Made by a program: the position numbers and the translations under genes
The notes under the pieces: generated by a model
What the model saw: only the letters and a program-made list of their open reading frames with translations
Database searches by the model: none
Told to the model about the DNA's origin: nothing
Shown: positions 6,126-13,391 of the stretch, one piece after another
How the letters are laid out: each line of letters starts with the position of its first letter
Position numbering within the stretch: the first letter of the stretch is position 1
NCBI GenBank assembly: GCA_945873925.1
Contig: CAMCES010000033.1
Span: 1 to 17,928 of the forward strand
Direction of reading: 5' to 3'
Source of the DNA: Bordetella parapertussis
GTDB taxonomy: Bacteria; Pseudomonadota; Gammaproteobacteria; Burkholderiales; Burkholderiaceae_C
Length of the DNA stretch: 17,928 bases

Positions 6126-7373
6126 TCAAAGCACGTGTTGTGCTTTCAGCGCAGCAATGGCCGCTTCATCGAACTGCAGCCACTCATGCAACACCGCTTG
6201 GGTATGTTGTCCCAGCATGGGGGGTGGCAACAGGTGTTGCACCGGTGTTTCACTCAATTTCATCGGGCTTGCCACCAACTTCAGGTCTTCGCGTAATGGG
6301 TGACGCCACACCTCCACCATGTCGCGGGAAACCACCTGTGGATCGGCAAACACTTCGGCCAAATCGTTGATTGGTCCGCATGGCAGCTTGGCCGACTCGA
6401 ACAAAGCCAACCAATGGGTTTTGCCGCGCTTGGCGAAAACCTCGGCCAGCATGGGGACCAAAGTATCACGGTGCATGACCCTGTCAGGGTTGCGCACAAA
6501 CCGAGGGTCCGCAGCCCATTCAGGGCGTTCCAAGCATTCACATAGTTTTGCAAACTGACCATCGTTGCCCACCGCCAGGATCATGAAGTCACGAGCCCCA
6601 GAGGACTTGGGTGCGGTTTCAAACACCTGGTAGGGCACGATGTTCATGTGGGCGTTGCCCATGCGACCAGGCGGCGGCTTGTTCATTGGAAGGTTCACCA
6701 GGTGATTGGCACCCAGATTGGCCAGCATCGCGACTTGGGTGTCGAGCAAGGCCATGTCAATGTGCTGACCAAGGCCTGTTTTATCGGCATGGCGAAGCGC
6801 CGCCAAGATGGCCACCGAGGCATACATGCCGGTGAACAAATCGGCCACCGCGACCCCAACCTTTTGGGGGCCGCCACCCGCATCATCGCGCTCGCCGGTG
6901 ACGCTCATCAAGCCACCAACGGCTTGGATGGCAAAGTCGTAGCCAGCCCGGTGCTTGTAGGGGCCGGTTTGGCCAAAACCGGTGATGCTGCAGTAAACCA
7001 GTTTTGGGTTGATGCGCTGGAGTTGTTCAAAGTCCAGGCCATAGCGCGTCATGTCACCGACCTTGAAATTCTCAACCAGCACATCGGCTTTTTTAGCCAG
7101 AAGACGGATCAAGGCTTGGCCTTCGGGTTTGGAAAAATCGCAGGTGACAGATCGCTTGTTGCGGTTGGCGCCTAAAAAATAGGCAGATTCCGCACCGTCT
7201 TGTTGGTCACTTGAAGGCAGGAAAGGCGGGCCCCAGCCACGGGTGTCGTCACCCGTGCCAGGGCGTTCAACCTTCACCACATCCGCGCCCAAATCCGCCA
7301 AGGTTTGGGTGCACCAAGGGCCGGCCAGGACACGTGACAAATCCAATACGCGCACACCGTCGAGAGAGTTCAT
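6126..7373 (-). CDS. CaiB/BaiF-family (class III) CoA-transferase
   Basis: 415 residues. The start at 7373 gives MNSLDGVRVLDLSRVLAGPW, the classical family opening; the frame stays open upstream to 7544, but that part overlaps the divergent PTS gene and does not look like this family. Seen: LADLGADVVKVERPGTGDD (residues 25-43), RNKRSVTCDFSKPEGQ, and VGVAVADLFTGMYA, in which D178 aligns with the catalytic aspartate (Asp169 of formyl-CoA transferase, Asp156 of alpha-methylacyl-CoA racemase). The racemase histidine of GHD is Y145 here (AGYDF), which favours transferase over racemase. These enzymes move CoA between carboxylic acids through an aspartyl-CoA thioester; the substrate cannot be read from the sequence. 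No clear ribosome binding site is seen. Divergent from the EIIA gene. Confidence 0.9.
   Translation of the reverse strand: MNSLDGVRVLDLSRVLAGPWCTQTLADLGADVVKVERPGTGDDTRGWGPPFLPSSDQQDGAESAYFLGANRNKRSVTCDFSKPEGQALIRLLAKKADVLVENFKVGDMTRYGLDFEQLQRINPKLVYCSITGFGQTGPYKHRAGYDFAIQAVGGLMSVTGERDDAGGGPQKVGVAVADLFTGMYASVAILAALRHADKTGLGQHIDMALLDTQVAMLANLGANHLVNLPMNKPPPGRMGNAHMNIVPYQVFETAPKSSGARDFMILAVGNDGQFAKLCECLERPEWAADPRFVRNPDRVMHRDTLVPMLAEVFAKRGKTHWLALFESAKLPCGPINDLAEVFADPQVVSRDMVEVWRHPLREDLKLVASPMKLSETPVQHLLPPPMLGQHTQAVLHEWLQFDEAAIAALKAQHVL
6128..6146. other. Hairpin between convergent genes
   Basis: Perfect 7-bp inverted repeat AAAGCAC / GTGCTTT with a 5-nt loop, covering the last codons of the CoA-transferase gene. 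It lacks a clear T-run on either strand, so it could act as a weak bidirectional transcript end but is not a typical terminator. Confidence 0.3.
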
Positions 7374-7382
7374 GGCGAGATT

Positions 7383-7412
7383 GTGACGCAGTCCCAGACC
7401 TGGGGTGATAAT
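7383..7412 (+). promoter_or_regulatory. Candidate promoter of the PTS operon with a dyad in the spacer
   Basis: GTGACG (7383-7388, 4 of 6) and GATAAT (7407-7412, 5 of 6) are 18 nt apart in the 61-nt gap between the divergent CoA-transferase and EIIA genes. A perfect dyad CCCAG-AC-CTGGG (7393-7404) lies in the spacer, well placed to be an operator. A second repeat, ATGCGG (7411-7416) / CCGCAT (7431-7436), encloses GGCC-AAA-GGCC (7415-7425) and reaches into the EIIA start codon. All sites are by eye. Confidence 0.4.
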
Positions 7413-7434
7413 GCGGCCAAAGGCCATCATCCGC

Positions 7435-7839
7435 ATGAGCACCCGCATTGTTTTGATTGCACACGCCCCACTCGCGCATGCCTTGCGTGAGTGTGCGTTG
7501 CATGTATTTCCTGAATGTGCACCAGCGCTGATAGCCATAGACATTCAGGCAGATGAAACGCCCGAAGCCAGCCTGGCTGCTGCGCAACGCTTGATGGCGG
7601 TGCATGACGCCCAAGATACCTTGATCCTGACGGATATCCTGGGGGCAACACCCGCCAACGTGGCACAGCGTATGGCAGATGATGTGAAATACAAACTGAT
7701 TGCAGGCGTGAACTTACCGATGCTCTTGAGAACGGTTTGCTATCGCCATGAAAGCTTGGACCAATTGACGCAGCGGGCACTCGAAGGCGGTGCGCAAGGC
7801 GTGCTGCGGGTACCCGGCGTCCCAACCACCACCAGCTGA
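7435..7839 (+). CDS. PTS mannose-type EIIA domain protein (single domain)
   Basis: 134 residues, one EIIA-Man-type domain. The N-terminal strand STRIVLIAHAPLAHAL carries H10, the expected phosphorylated histidine; ILTDILGATPANVA (near residues 64-77) is the conserved second motif of the family. The start at 7435 is chosen because it places H10 at the usual position; in-frame GTG 7405 and ATG 7411 would add an unlikely N-terminus within the promoter. Only a weak AAGG (7420-7423) precedes it. It takes phosphate from HPr. No EIIB, EIIC or EIID gene is nearby, so it is probably regulatory rather than part of a sugar transporter, as seen in other proteobacteria with permease-free PTS genes (inference). 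It is 7 nt from ptsH. Confidence 0.9.
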   Translation: MSTRIVLIAHAPLAHALRECALHVFPECAPALIAIDIQADETPEASLAAAQRLMAVHDAQDTLILTDILGATPANVAQRMADDVKYKLIAGVNLPMLLRTVCYRHESLDQLTQRALEGGAQGVLRVPGVPTTTS

Positions 7840-7846
7840 AACCAAC

Positions 7847-8116
7847 GTGATCACCCACACAACCACTATCGTCAATCAATTGGGCTTGCATGCCCGGGCA
7901 TCAGCCAAGCTCACCAAAATGGCGAGCAGTTTTCCTTGTGAAGTCTGGATTGCGCGCGGCGATCGCCGGGTCAATGCCAAGAGCATCATGGGCGTGATGA
8001 TGCTGGCCGCTGGCATGGGGGCGGAAGTGACCCTAGAGACCGATGGCGAACAAGCCCAAGATGCCATGGATGCATTGTTGGGCCTGATCGCCCACAAATT
8101 TGGTGAAGGTGAATAG
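7847..8116 (+). CDS. ptsH: HPr phosphocarrier protein
   Basis: 89 residues. A GTG start at 7847 is chosen: it gives MITHTTTIVNQLGLHARASA, putting the catalytic histidine of LGLHARAS exactly at residue 15 as in other HPr proteins; the longer frame from 7790 overlaps the EIIA gene. The regulatory serine also falls at its classical position, S46, in AKSIMGVMML. His15 is phosphorylated by Enzyme I, and Ser46 is the target of HPr kinase/phosphorylase; hprK is in this window. No good ribosome binding site precedes the GTG, so translation is probably coupled to the EIIA stop 7 nt upstream. ptsI begins 6 nt after its stop. Confidence 0.94.
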   Translation: MITHTTTIVNQLGLHARASAKLTKMASSFPCEVWIARGDRRVNAKSIMGVMMLAAGMGAEVTLETDGEQAQDAMDALLGLIAHKFGEGE

Positions 8117-8122
8117 GCGCGC

Positions 8123-9886
8123 ATGACATTCTCGATTCATGGCTTGGCGGTTGCACGTGGTATTGCCATTGGCCGAGCCGTGCTGGTGGCCTCCAGCCGG
8201 GTCGACGTGGCGCACTATTTCATCGACCACAGTCAGGTCGATGCCGAATTGGAGCGGGTCACCAGCGCCAGAAAATCGGTCATGCAGGAAGTGCAGCGGT
8301 TGCACCAGTCCGTCCCGAAAGACGCACCACCGGAGTTGGCCGCGTTGCTTGAAGTGCACATGATGATGCTGCAAGACGAGATGCTGGCAGATGGGGTGAA
8401 GCACTGGGTCACCGATAGGCTCTACAACGCCGAGTGGGCCTTGACATCGCAGCTCGAGGTCGTGACCCGCCAATTTGACGAAATGGAAGATGCCTACTTG
8501 CGCGAGCGCAAGGGCGACCTTGAGCAGGTGGTTGAACGCTTGTTGCGTCATATGAAGGGTTTGCCCACCAGCTTGCCCCAGCCCCATCCGCGCAAAAGCA
8601 ACAGCACGTGGCAGCACGACCAACTGCTGGATGACAGTTTGGATGCGCCGCTGGTGCTGATTGCCCATGACTTGTCGCCAGCAGACATGTTGCAATTCAA
8701 ACAAAGCGTTTTCACCGGTTTTGTCACCGATGTCGGCGGCAAAACATCGCATACCGCGATCGTGGCCCGCAGCTTGGACATCCCAGCGGTGGTGGGCGCG
8801 CGCAATGCCAGTCAATTGGTGCGACAAGACGATTGGGTGATCATCGACGGTGATGCGGGCGTGATCATCGTCGGGCCGACACCGATCATTTTGGAAGAAT
8901 ACGGCTTCAAGCAACGACAAGCGCAGTTGGAGCGCGAGCGTTTGGCGCGGCTGAAAAAAACGCCTGCGGTCACCTTGGATGGTCAAAAAATCGACCTGCT
9001 GGCCAACATCGAATTGCCCGAGGACAGCCAGCAGGCCTTGGCCATGGGTGCGACTGGGGTGGGTTTGTTTCGCAGCGAATTTTTGTTCATGGGGCGTGAG
9101 GGGGTGTTGCCCAACGAAGAGGAGCAATACCAAGCGTACAAACTTGCTGCAGAGGGCATGAAAGGCCTGCCGGTCACGATCCGCACCGTCGATATCGGGG
9201 CCGACAAGCCCTTGGACCGCACCGTCAAAGACGAAGCACATCTCAACCCTGCTTTGGGCTTGCGTGCCATTCGGTGGAGTTTGGCCGATCCCGCCATGTT
9301 CCTGAGCCAGTTAAGAGCGATATTGCGCGCGGCTGCCCATGGCAAGGTCAGCCTGCTCATTCCGATGTTGGCCCACGCCCGAGAAATCCACCAAACCCTT
9401 GAATTGCTGGACCAAGCGCGCAAGCAACTCGACAAGCGGGCTGAGGCCTATGGAGAACTCAGGGTGGGCGCCATGATCGAGGTGCCCGCTGCCGCCTTGA
9501 ACTTGCCACTGTTTTTGAAGTATTTTGATTTTTTATCCATCGGCACCAATGACCTGATCCAATACACCTTGGCGATTGACCGGGCCGATGAGCAGGTGGC
9601 CCATTTGTACGACCCCTTGCACCCTGCTGTTTTGCGTTTGCTGGCAGACACCATCTCCCAAGGTGCTGCCGCTGGCAAACAGGTGAGTTTGTGCGGCGAG
9701 ATGGCCGGCGACCCGTCTCTCACCCGTTTGTTGCTGGGCATGGGCTTGCGCCATTTCTCAATGCATCCAACCCAACTGCTGCGGGTCAAGCAAGAGGTGC
9801 TCAGGTCAGACACATCGCGCTTGAAAGCTTGGGCCCTCGGAGTGGTCTCTGCCGAAGAGCCTGCAGTTGAAATCCTCAAAGCCTGA
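8123..9886 (+). CDS. ptsI: PTS Enzyme I (phosphoenolpyruvate-protein phosphotransferase)
   Basis: 587 residues (575 in E. coli). It transfers phosphate from phosphoenolpyruvate to HPr His15 and is cytoplasmic. Domains: HPr-binding and phosphohistidine N-terminal half with the active histidine H210 in GGKTSHTAIVARSLDIPAVV; then the PEP-binding TIM barrel with GLFRSEFLFMGR, MIEVPAAAL, SIGTNDLIQYTLAIDRAD and the active cysteine C524 in LCGEMAGDPS. All key residues are present, so the protein should be active. It is the last gene of the EIIA-ptsH-ptsI operon; 28 nt separate it from the convergent Nudix gene, with no terminator seen. Confidence 0.97.
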   Translation: MTFSIHGLAVARGIAIGRAVLVASSRVDVAHYFIDHSQVDAELERVTSARKSVMQEVQRLHQSVPKDAPPELAALLEVHMMMLQDEMLADGVKHWVTDRLYNAEWALTSQLEVVTRQFDEMEDAYLRERKGDLEQVVERLLRHMKGLPTSLPQPHPRKSNSTWQHDQLLDDSLDAPLVLIAHDLSPADMLQFKQSVFTGFVTDVGGKTSHTAIVARSLDIPAVVGARNASQLVRQDDWVIIDGDAGVIIVGPTPIILEEYGFKQRQAQLERERLARLKKTPAVTLDGQKIDLLANIELPEDSQQALAMGATGVGLFRSEFLFMGREGVLPNEEEQYQAYKLAAEGMKGLPVTIRTVDIGADKPLDRTVKDEAHLNPALGLRAIRWSLADPAMFLSQLRAILRAAAHGKVSLLIPMLAHAREIHQTLELLDQARKQLDKRAEAYGELRVGAMIEVPAAALNLPLFLKYFDFLSIGTNDLIQYTLAIDRADEQVAHLYDPLHPAVLRLLADTISQGAAAGKQVSLCGEMAGDPSLTRLLLGMGLRHFSMHPTQLLRVKQEVLRSDTSRLKAWALGVVSAEEPAVEILKA

Positions 9887-9914
9887 CGCCACAAGACCCC
9901 TACCTGCTGGTGGA

Positions 9915-10409
9915 TCAACCGCGATGGAAAACAGACATGTCGGTGTAGACCGTCTCCAGAGGAAATCGCTGCCCATGCGCATGGTCCTCGGCGCAGCGGA
10001 TCAACAGCTTGCTGCGGTGTCTTTCTTGGGTAGCGTGCATCTCCGCCAGGCTCATCCACAAGGTCCGTACGATGCCCTCGTCGAGCTTGCGTTGGGGCTC
10101 AAAGTCATCCAAGGTGCCGGTGAATGCAAAGCGCAGGTAGGTGATGTCTTCTGCGGGTTCGCCTTGAAACGCCGGCTTCAAAAACCGCGACAGGTAGATG
10201 CCGACCAGCGCAGTGGGGGTGAAGTGAAAGGCGGTTTCTTCAAGCACCTCACGGATGCAACCGTCCGCCGGCGATTCACCCGGGTCGAGATGGCCAGCCG
10301 GGTTGTTGAACATCAAACCCTTGGGTGTGTGCTCTTCGACCAGCAGGTAGCGGCCCTCTTTTTCGATGATGCCAGCGACAGTGACACTGGGCTTCCAAGG
10401 TTGGTTCAT
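9915..10409 (-). CDS. Nudix hydrolase, NudJ-like
   Basis: 164 residues from the ATG at 10409; an in-frame TTG at 10418 would add three residues. The N-terminal segment PWKPSVTVAGIIEKEGRYLL and the Nudix region from PAGHLDPGESP resemble E. coli NudJ (YmfB), a pyrimidine and thiamine-phosphate pyrophosphatase. The Nudix box runs from G39 to F61: G39, E45, R53, E54, E57 and E58 are all present, so metal binding looks intact, but the consensus glycine after the EE pair is alanine (A60). Nudix enzymes hydrolyse nucleoside-diphosphate-X compounds; the substrate is not determined. It is divergent from pntAA, with about 74 nt between start codons, and convergent with ptsI. Confidence 0.88.
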   Translation of the reverse strand: MNQPWKPSVTVAGIIEKEGRYLLVEEHTPKGLMFNNPAGHLDPGESPADGCIREVLEETAFHFTPTALVGIYLSRFLKPAFQGEPAEDITYLRFAFTGTLDDFEPQRKLDEGIVRTLWMSLAEMHATQERHRSKLLIRCAEDHAHGQRFPLETVYTDMSVFHRG

Positions 10410-10483
10410 GGTGGACAATGGCCCCTTTTTGGGTGTTTGCTGAATCTGCGATGATTCTCGCCCATTGAGTGGAGGAGAAAACC

Positions 10484-11614
10484 ATGCTGATTGGCGTGCC
10501 AGCCGAAACCACGGCCGGTGAGACCCGTGTCGCCGTGACCCCCGAGACGGCCAAAAAGATCATTGCCCAAGGGCACCAAGTGCGGGTGCAGTCTGGCGCA
10601 GGCGTGGCTGCCAGCGTGACCGATGCCGCATATGAAGCCGCCGGTGCCCAGATCACCGATGCGGCTGGCGCCTTGGGCGCCGAGTTGGTGCTCAAGGTAC
10701 GTGCACCCACCGCAGCTGAATTGAGCCACATGAAACCCGGCGCTGCCTTGGTCGGCATGCTCAACCCGTTTGATGCCGATGGCTTGCAGCGTATCGCCGC
10801 GGCCAGCCTCACCAGTTTTGCGCTAGAGGCCGCACCGCGCACCACCCGCGCCCAAAGCATGGACGTGCTTTCGAGCCAAGCCAATATCGCTGGCTACAAG
10901 GCGGTGATGGAAGCGGCCAACCAGTACCAACGCTTTTTCCCCATGCTGATGACCGCGGCTGGTACGGTCAAAGCCGCCCGCGTGGTGATCTTGGGCGTGG
11001 GCGTCGCCGGTTTGCAAGCGATTGCCACCGCCAAGCGCTTGGGCGCGGTGATCGAAGCCTCTGATGTGCGCCCCAGTGTGAAAGAGCAGGTGGAGTCCTT
11101 GGGCGCCAAGTTCATCGACGTGCCTTACGAGACCGCCGAAGAAAAAGAGGCCGCCGAAGGCGTGGGTGGCTATGCCCGTCCCATGCCGCAAAGCTGGCTC
11201 GACCGCCAAAAACTCGAGGTCGCCAAGCGCGTGGCCCAAGCCGATGTGCTGATCACCACCGCCTTGATCCCTGGGCGCGCCGCGCCTGTCTTGGTCACCG
11301 AGGAGATGGTCAAGAGCATGAAGCCGGGCTCGGTCATCGTCGACTTGGCGGCGGGCAAAGGTGCCAATGGCGTGGGTGGCAACTGCCCCCTCACCGAGAC
11401 CGATCAAACCGTGGTCAAACATGGCGTGACTTTGGTCGGGGACACCAATTTCCCAGCACTTGTCGCTGCTGACGCCTCGGCGCTTTATGCACGCAATGTG
11501 CTGGACTTTTTGAAATTGGTGTTGCCCAAAGACAAGGGCTTCACTGTTGACCTGGAAGACGACATCGTGGCCGCGTGTTTGATGACACAAGGCGGCGAGG
11601 TCAAAAGGAAATAA
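10484..11614 (+). CDS. pntAA: NAD(P) transhydrogenase subunit alpha, part 1 (NAD-binding domain I)
   Basis: 376 residues. The start at 10484 (MLIGVPAETTAGETRVAV) follows a very strong GGAGGAG site (10471-10477) by 6 nt; an in-frame GTG at 10469 lies next to that site and was rejected. Seen: the RTTRAQSMDVLSSQANIAGY segment (119-138), a Rossmann glycine motif VILGVGVAGLQAIATAKRLG near 168-187, and EASDVRPSVKEQV. This soluble domain binds NAD(H) and pairs with membrane subunits to drive NADP+ reduction using the proton gradient. It is the separate domain I form of the split three-gene arrangement (E. coli fuses it with the membrane part). Confidence 0.96.
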   Translation: MLIGVPAETTAGETRVAVTPETAKKIIAQGHQVRVQSGAGVAASVTDAAYEAAGAQITDAAGALGAELVLKVRAPTAAELSHMKPGAALVGMLNPFDADGLQRIAAASLTSFALEAAPRTTRAQSMDVLSSQANIAGYKAVMEAANQYQRFFPMLMTAAGTVKAARVVILGVGVAGLQAIATAKRLGAVIEASDVRPSVKEQVESLGAKFIDVPYETAEEKEAAEGVGGYARPMPQSWLDRQKLEVAKRVAQADVLITTALIPGRAAPVLVTEEMVKSMKPGSVIVDLAAGKGANGVGGNCPLTETDQTVVKHGVTLVGDTNFPALVAADASALYARNVLDFLKLVLPKDKGFTVDLEDDIVAACLMTQGGEVKRK

Positions 11615-11616
11615 GC

Positions 11617-11919
11617 ATGGACCACACTGTCACCAACCTCATCATCTTCGTGCTGGCCATTTATGTGGGCTACCACGTGGTCTGGAATGTCACCCCCGCG
11701 CTGCACACGCCTTTGATGGCGGTGACCAATGCGGTCTCGGCCATCATCATCGTGGGCGCCATGCTGGCCGCCGCGCTCACCGTCACCCCGCTGGGCAAAA
11801 CCATGGGCGTGTTGGCCGTGGCCTTGGCGGCGGTCAATGTGTTCGGTGGCTTCTTGGTCACCCGCCGCATGCTGGAAATGTTCAAGAAAAAAGCCCCCAA
11901 GGCAGGAGCTGAGAAATGA
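11617..11919 (+). CDS. pntAB: NAD(P) transhydrogenase subunit alpha, part 2 (membrane)
   Basis: 100 residues, start MDHTVTNLIIFVLAIYVG at 11617, 2 nt after the pntAA stop; a longer frame from 11575 would overlap pntAA. Three hydrophobic segments are visible at about 6-23, 34-55 and 61-82, followed by a basic tail (MFKKKAPKAGAEK) expected on the cytoplasmic side. This is the N-terminal half of membrane domain II, which with PntB forms the proton channel. GGAAATAAGC at 11607-11616 holds a weak ribosome binding site. The stop overlaps the pntB start (ATGA). Confidence 0.95.
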   Translation: MDHTVTNLIIFVLAIYVGYHVVWNVTPALHTPLMAVTNAVSAIIIVGAMLAAALTVTPLGKTMGVLAVALAAVNVFGGFLVTRRMLEMFKKKAPKAGAEK

Positions 11920-13364
11920 GCATGAACCTGGTTGTGCTGCTGTATTTGGTAGCGAGTATTTGTTTCATTCAAGCCTTGAAAGGCTTGTCGCACCCGACCA
12001 CTTCGATTCGCGGTAACTTGTTTGGCATGACGGGGATGGCGATCGCGGTTGTCACCACGGCCGCTTTGATTTTCAATCAGGCGACTCAACTCGGGCAGGT
12101 CGATCCTGTCCAGGGCCTGGGCTGGGTGCTGCTCGGTCTGGTGGTCGGCGGCGGCGCTGGCACGGTGATGGCGCAGCGCGTCGAGATGACCAAGATGCCC
12201 GAACTGGTCGCTTTCATGCACAGCATGATCGGCTTGGCCGCGGTGTTCATTGCCATCGCCGCGGTGGTCGAGCCCGCCGCCTTTGGTATCGTGGCGCAGG
12301 GCCTGGGTACGCTGGACATTCCCAATGGCAACCGCCTCGAGTTGTTCTTGGGTGCGGCGATTGGCGCGATCACCTTCAGCGGCTCGGTCATCGCTTTCGG
12401 CAAGCTCTCGGGCAAATACAAATTCCGTTTGTTCCAAGGCGCGCCGGTGGTGTTTGCCGGCCAGCACATGCTCAATTTGCTGATGGGCCTGGCCACGGTC
12501 ACTCTGGGCGTGTACTTCATGTTCACCGGCAACTGGGACGCCTTCCTCATCTTGCTGGCGCTGTCCTTTGTGCTCGGGGTGCTGATCATCATCCCGATCG
12601 GTGGCGCGGATATGCCGGTGGTGGTCTCCATGCTCAACAGCTATTCGGGCTGGGCGGCGGCGGGCATTGGCTTTTCACTCAACAACAGCATGTTGATCAT
12701 TGCAGGTTCTCTGGTCGGCTCATCCGGCGCGATCCTGAGCTACATCATGTGCAAGGCCATGAACCGCTCGTTTTTCAATGTCATCTTGGGCGGCTTTGGT
12801 GGCGAGGTGGGCACGGCGGCGGCGGGCAGCACCGAGCAGCGCCCTGTGAAAAGCGGCAGCGCGGACGACGCGGCGTTTATTTTGGGCAATGCTGAAACCG
12901 TGGTCATCGTGCCGGGTTACGGCTTGGCCGTGGCCCGTGCCCAGCACGCGGTGAAAGAGTTGGCCGAAAAGCTGATCCACAAAGGCATCACCGTGAAATA
13001 CGCGATCCACCCGGTGGCAGGCCGCATGCCCGGCCACATGAACGTGCTCTTGGCCGAGGCCGAGGTGCCTTACGACCAAGTGTTTGAGATGGAGGACATC
13101 AATGGCGAATTCGGCCAAGTCGATGTGGCCATCATCTTGGGTGCCAACGACGTGGTTAACCCGGCCGCCATGATCAAAGGCTCAGCCATTTATGGCATGC
13201 CGATTTTGGAGGCCTACAAGGCCAAGACCATCATCGTCAACAAACGCTCGATGGCCGCGGGCTACGCTGGCTTGGACAACGAACTGTTCTACATGGACAA
13301 AACCATGATGGTGTTTGGCGACGCGAAAAAGGTCGTCGAAGACATGGTGAAAGCGGTGGAGTGA
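11916..13364 (+). CDS. pntB: NAD(P) transhydrogenase subunit beta
   Basis: 482 residues (462 in E. coli). The first 260 or so are a multi-span membrane domain II with long hydrophobic segments. After a linker comes NADP(H)-binding domain III from about residue 300, with VIVPGYGLAVARAQHAVK near 329, GRMPGHMNVLLAEAEVPYD near 368, GEFGQVDVAIILGANDVVNP near 398, and SMAAGYAGLDNELF near 446. The enzyme makes NADPH from NADH at the expense of the proton motive force. Translation is coupled to pntAB by a 4-nt overlap; an alternative ATG 6 nt later (11922) cannot be excluded. A hairpin spans its stop codon and the mtnN ribosome binding region. Confidence 0.97.
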   Translation: MSMNLVVLLYLVASICFIQALKGLSHPTTSIRGNLFGMTGMAIAVVTTAALIFNQATQLGQVDPVQGLGWVLLGLVVGGGAGTVMAQRVEMTKMPELVAFMHSMIGLAAVFIAIAAVVEPAAFGIVAQGLGTLDIPNGNRLELFLGAAIGAITFSGSVIAFGKLSGKYKFRLFQGAPVVFAGQHMLNLLMGLATVTLGVYFMFTGNWDAFLILLALSFVLGVLIIIPIGGADMPVVVSMLNSYSGWAAAGIGFSLNNSMLIIAGSLVGSSGAILSYIMCKAMNRSFFNVILGGFGGEVGTAAAGSTEQRPVKSGSADDAAFILGNAETVVIVPGYGLAVARAQHAVKELAEKLIHKGITVKYAIHPVAGRMPGHMNVLLAEAEVPYDQVFEMEDINGEFGQVDVAIILGANDVVNPAAMIKGSAIYGMPILEAYKAKTIIVNKRSMAAGYAGLDNELFYMDKTMMVFGDAKKVVEDMVKAVE

Positions 13365-13389
13365 GTTGACAGGCCAGCCTGGGGCTCAC
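13361..13389 (+). other. Hairpin at the pntB-mtnN junction
   Basis: Inverted repeat GTGAG (13361-13365, containing the pntB stop codon) and CTCAC (13385-13389, just before the mtnN ATG), with an inner AGG-CCAG-CCT. It encloses the GGGG (13381-13384) that would serve as the mtnN ribosome binding site. The stem is short and its stability is uncertain; it could couple mtnN translation to ribosomes ending pntB. Confidence 0.3.
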
Positions 13390-13391
13390 CC

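Noticed and set aside
7374..7544. N-terminal extension of the CoA-transferase to 7544
   Set aside because: It would overlap the EIIA gene, and the family start (NSLDGVRVLDLSRVLAGPW) is at 7373.
8033..9241. 402-codon open frame on the minus strand opposite ptsI
   Set aside because: It is a shadow of a complete Enzyme I gene with all active-site motifs. The product is His/Gln-rich with no recognisable domain, as expected from reading codon-biased DNA backwards.
9867..10454. 195-codon plus-strand frame over the Nudix gene
   Set aside because: The opposite strand encodes a clear Nudix box. This frame overlaps the ptsI end and has no recognisable domain.
10823..11590. 255-codon open frame opposite pntAA
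   Set aside because: Antisense to a certain gene; composition is typical of a reverse-frame shadow.
11670..12467. 265-codon minus-strand frame opposite pntAB and pntB
   Set aside because: Antisense to membrane-protein genes with clear motifs; no start-site signals or family features.
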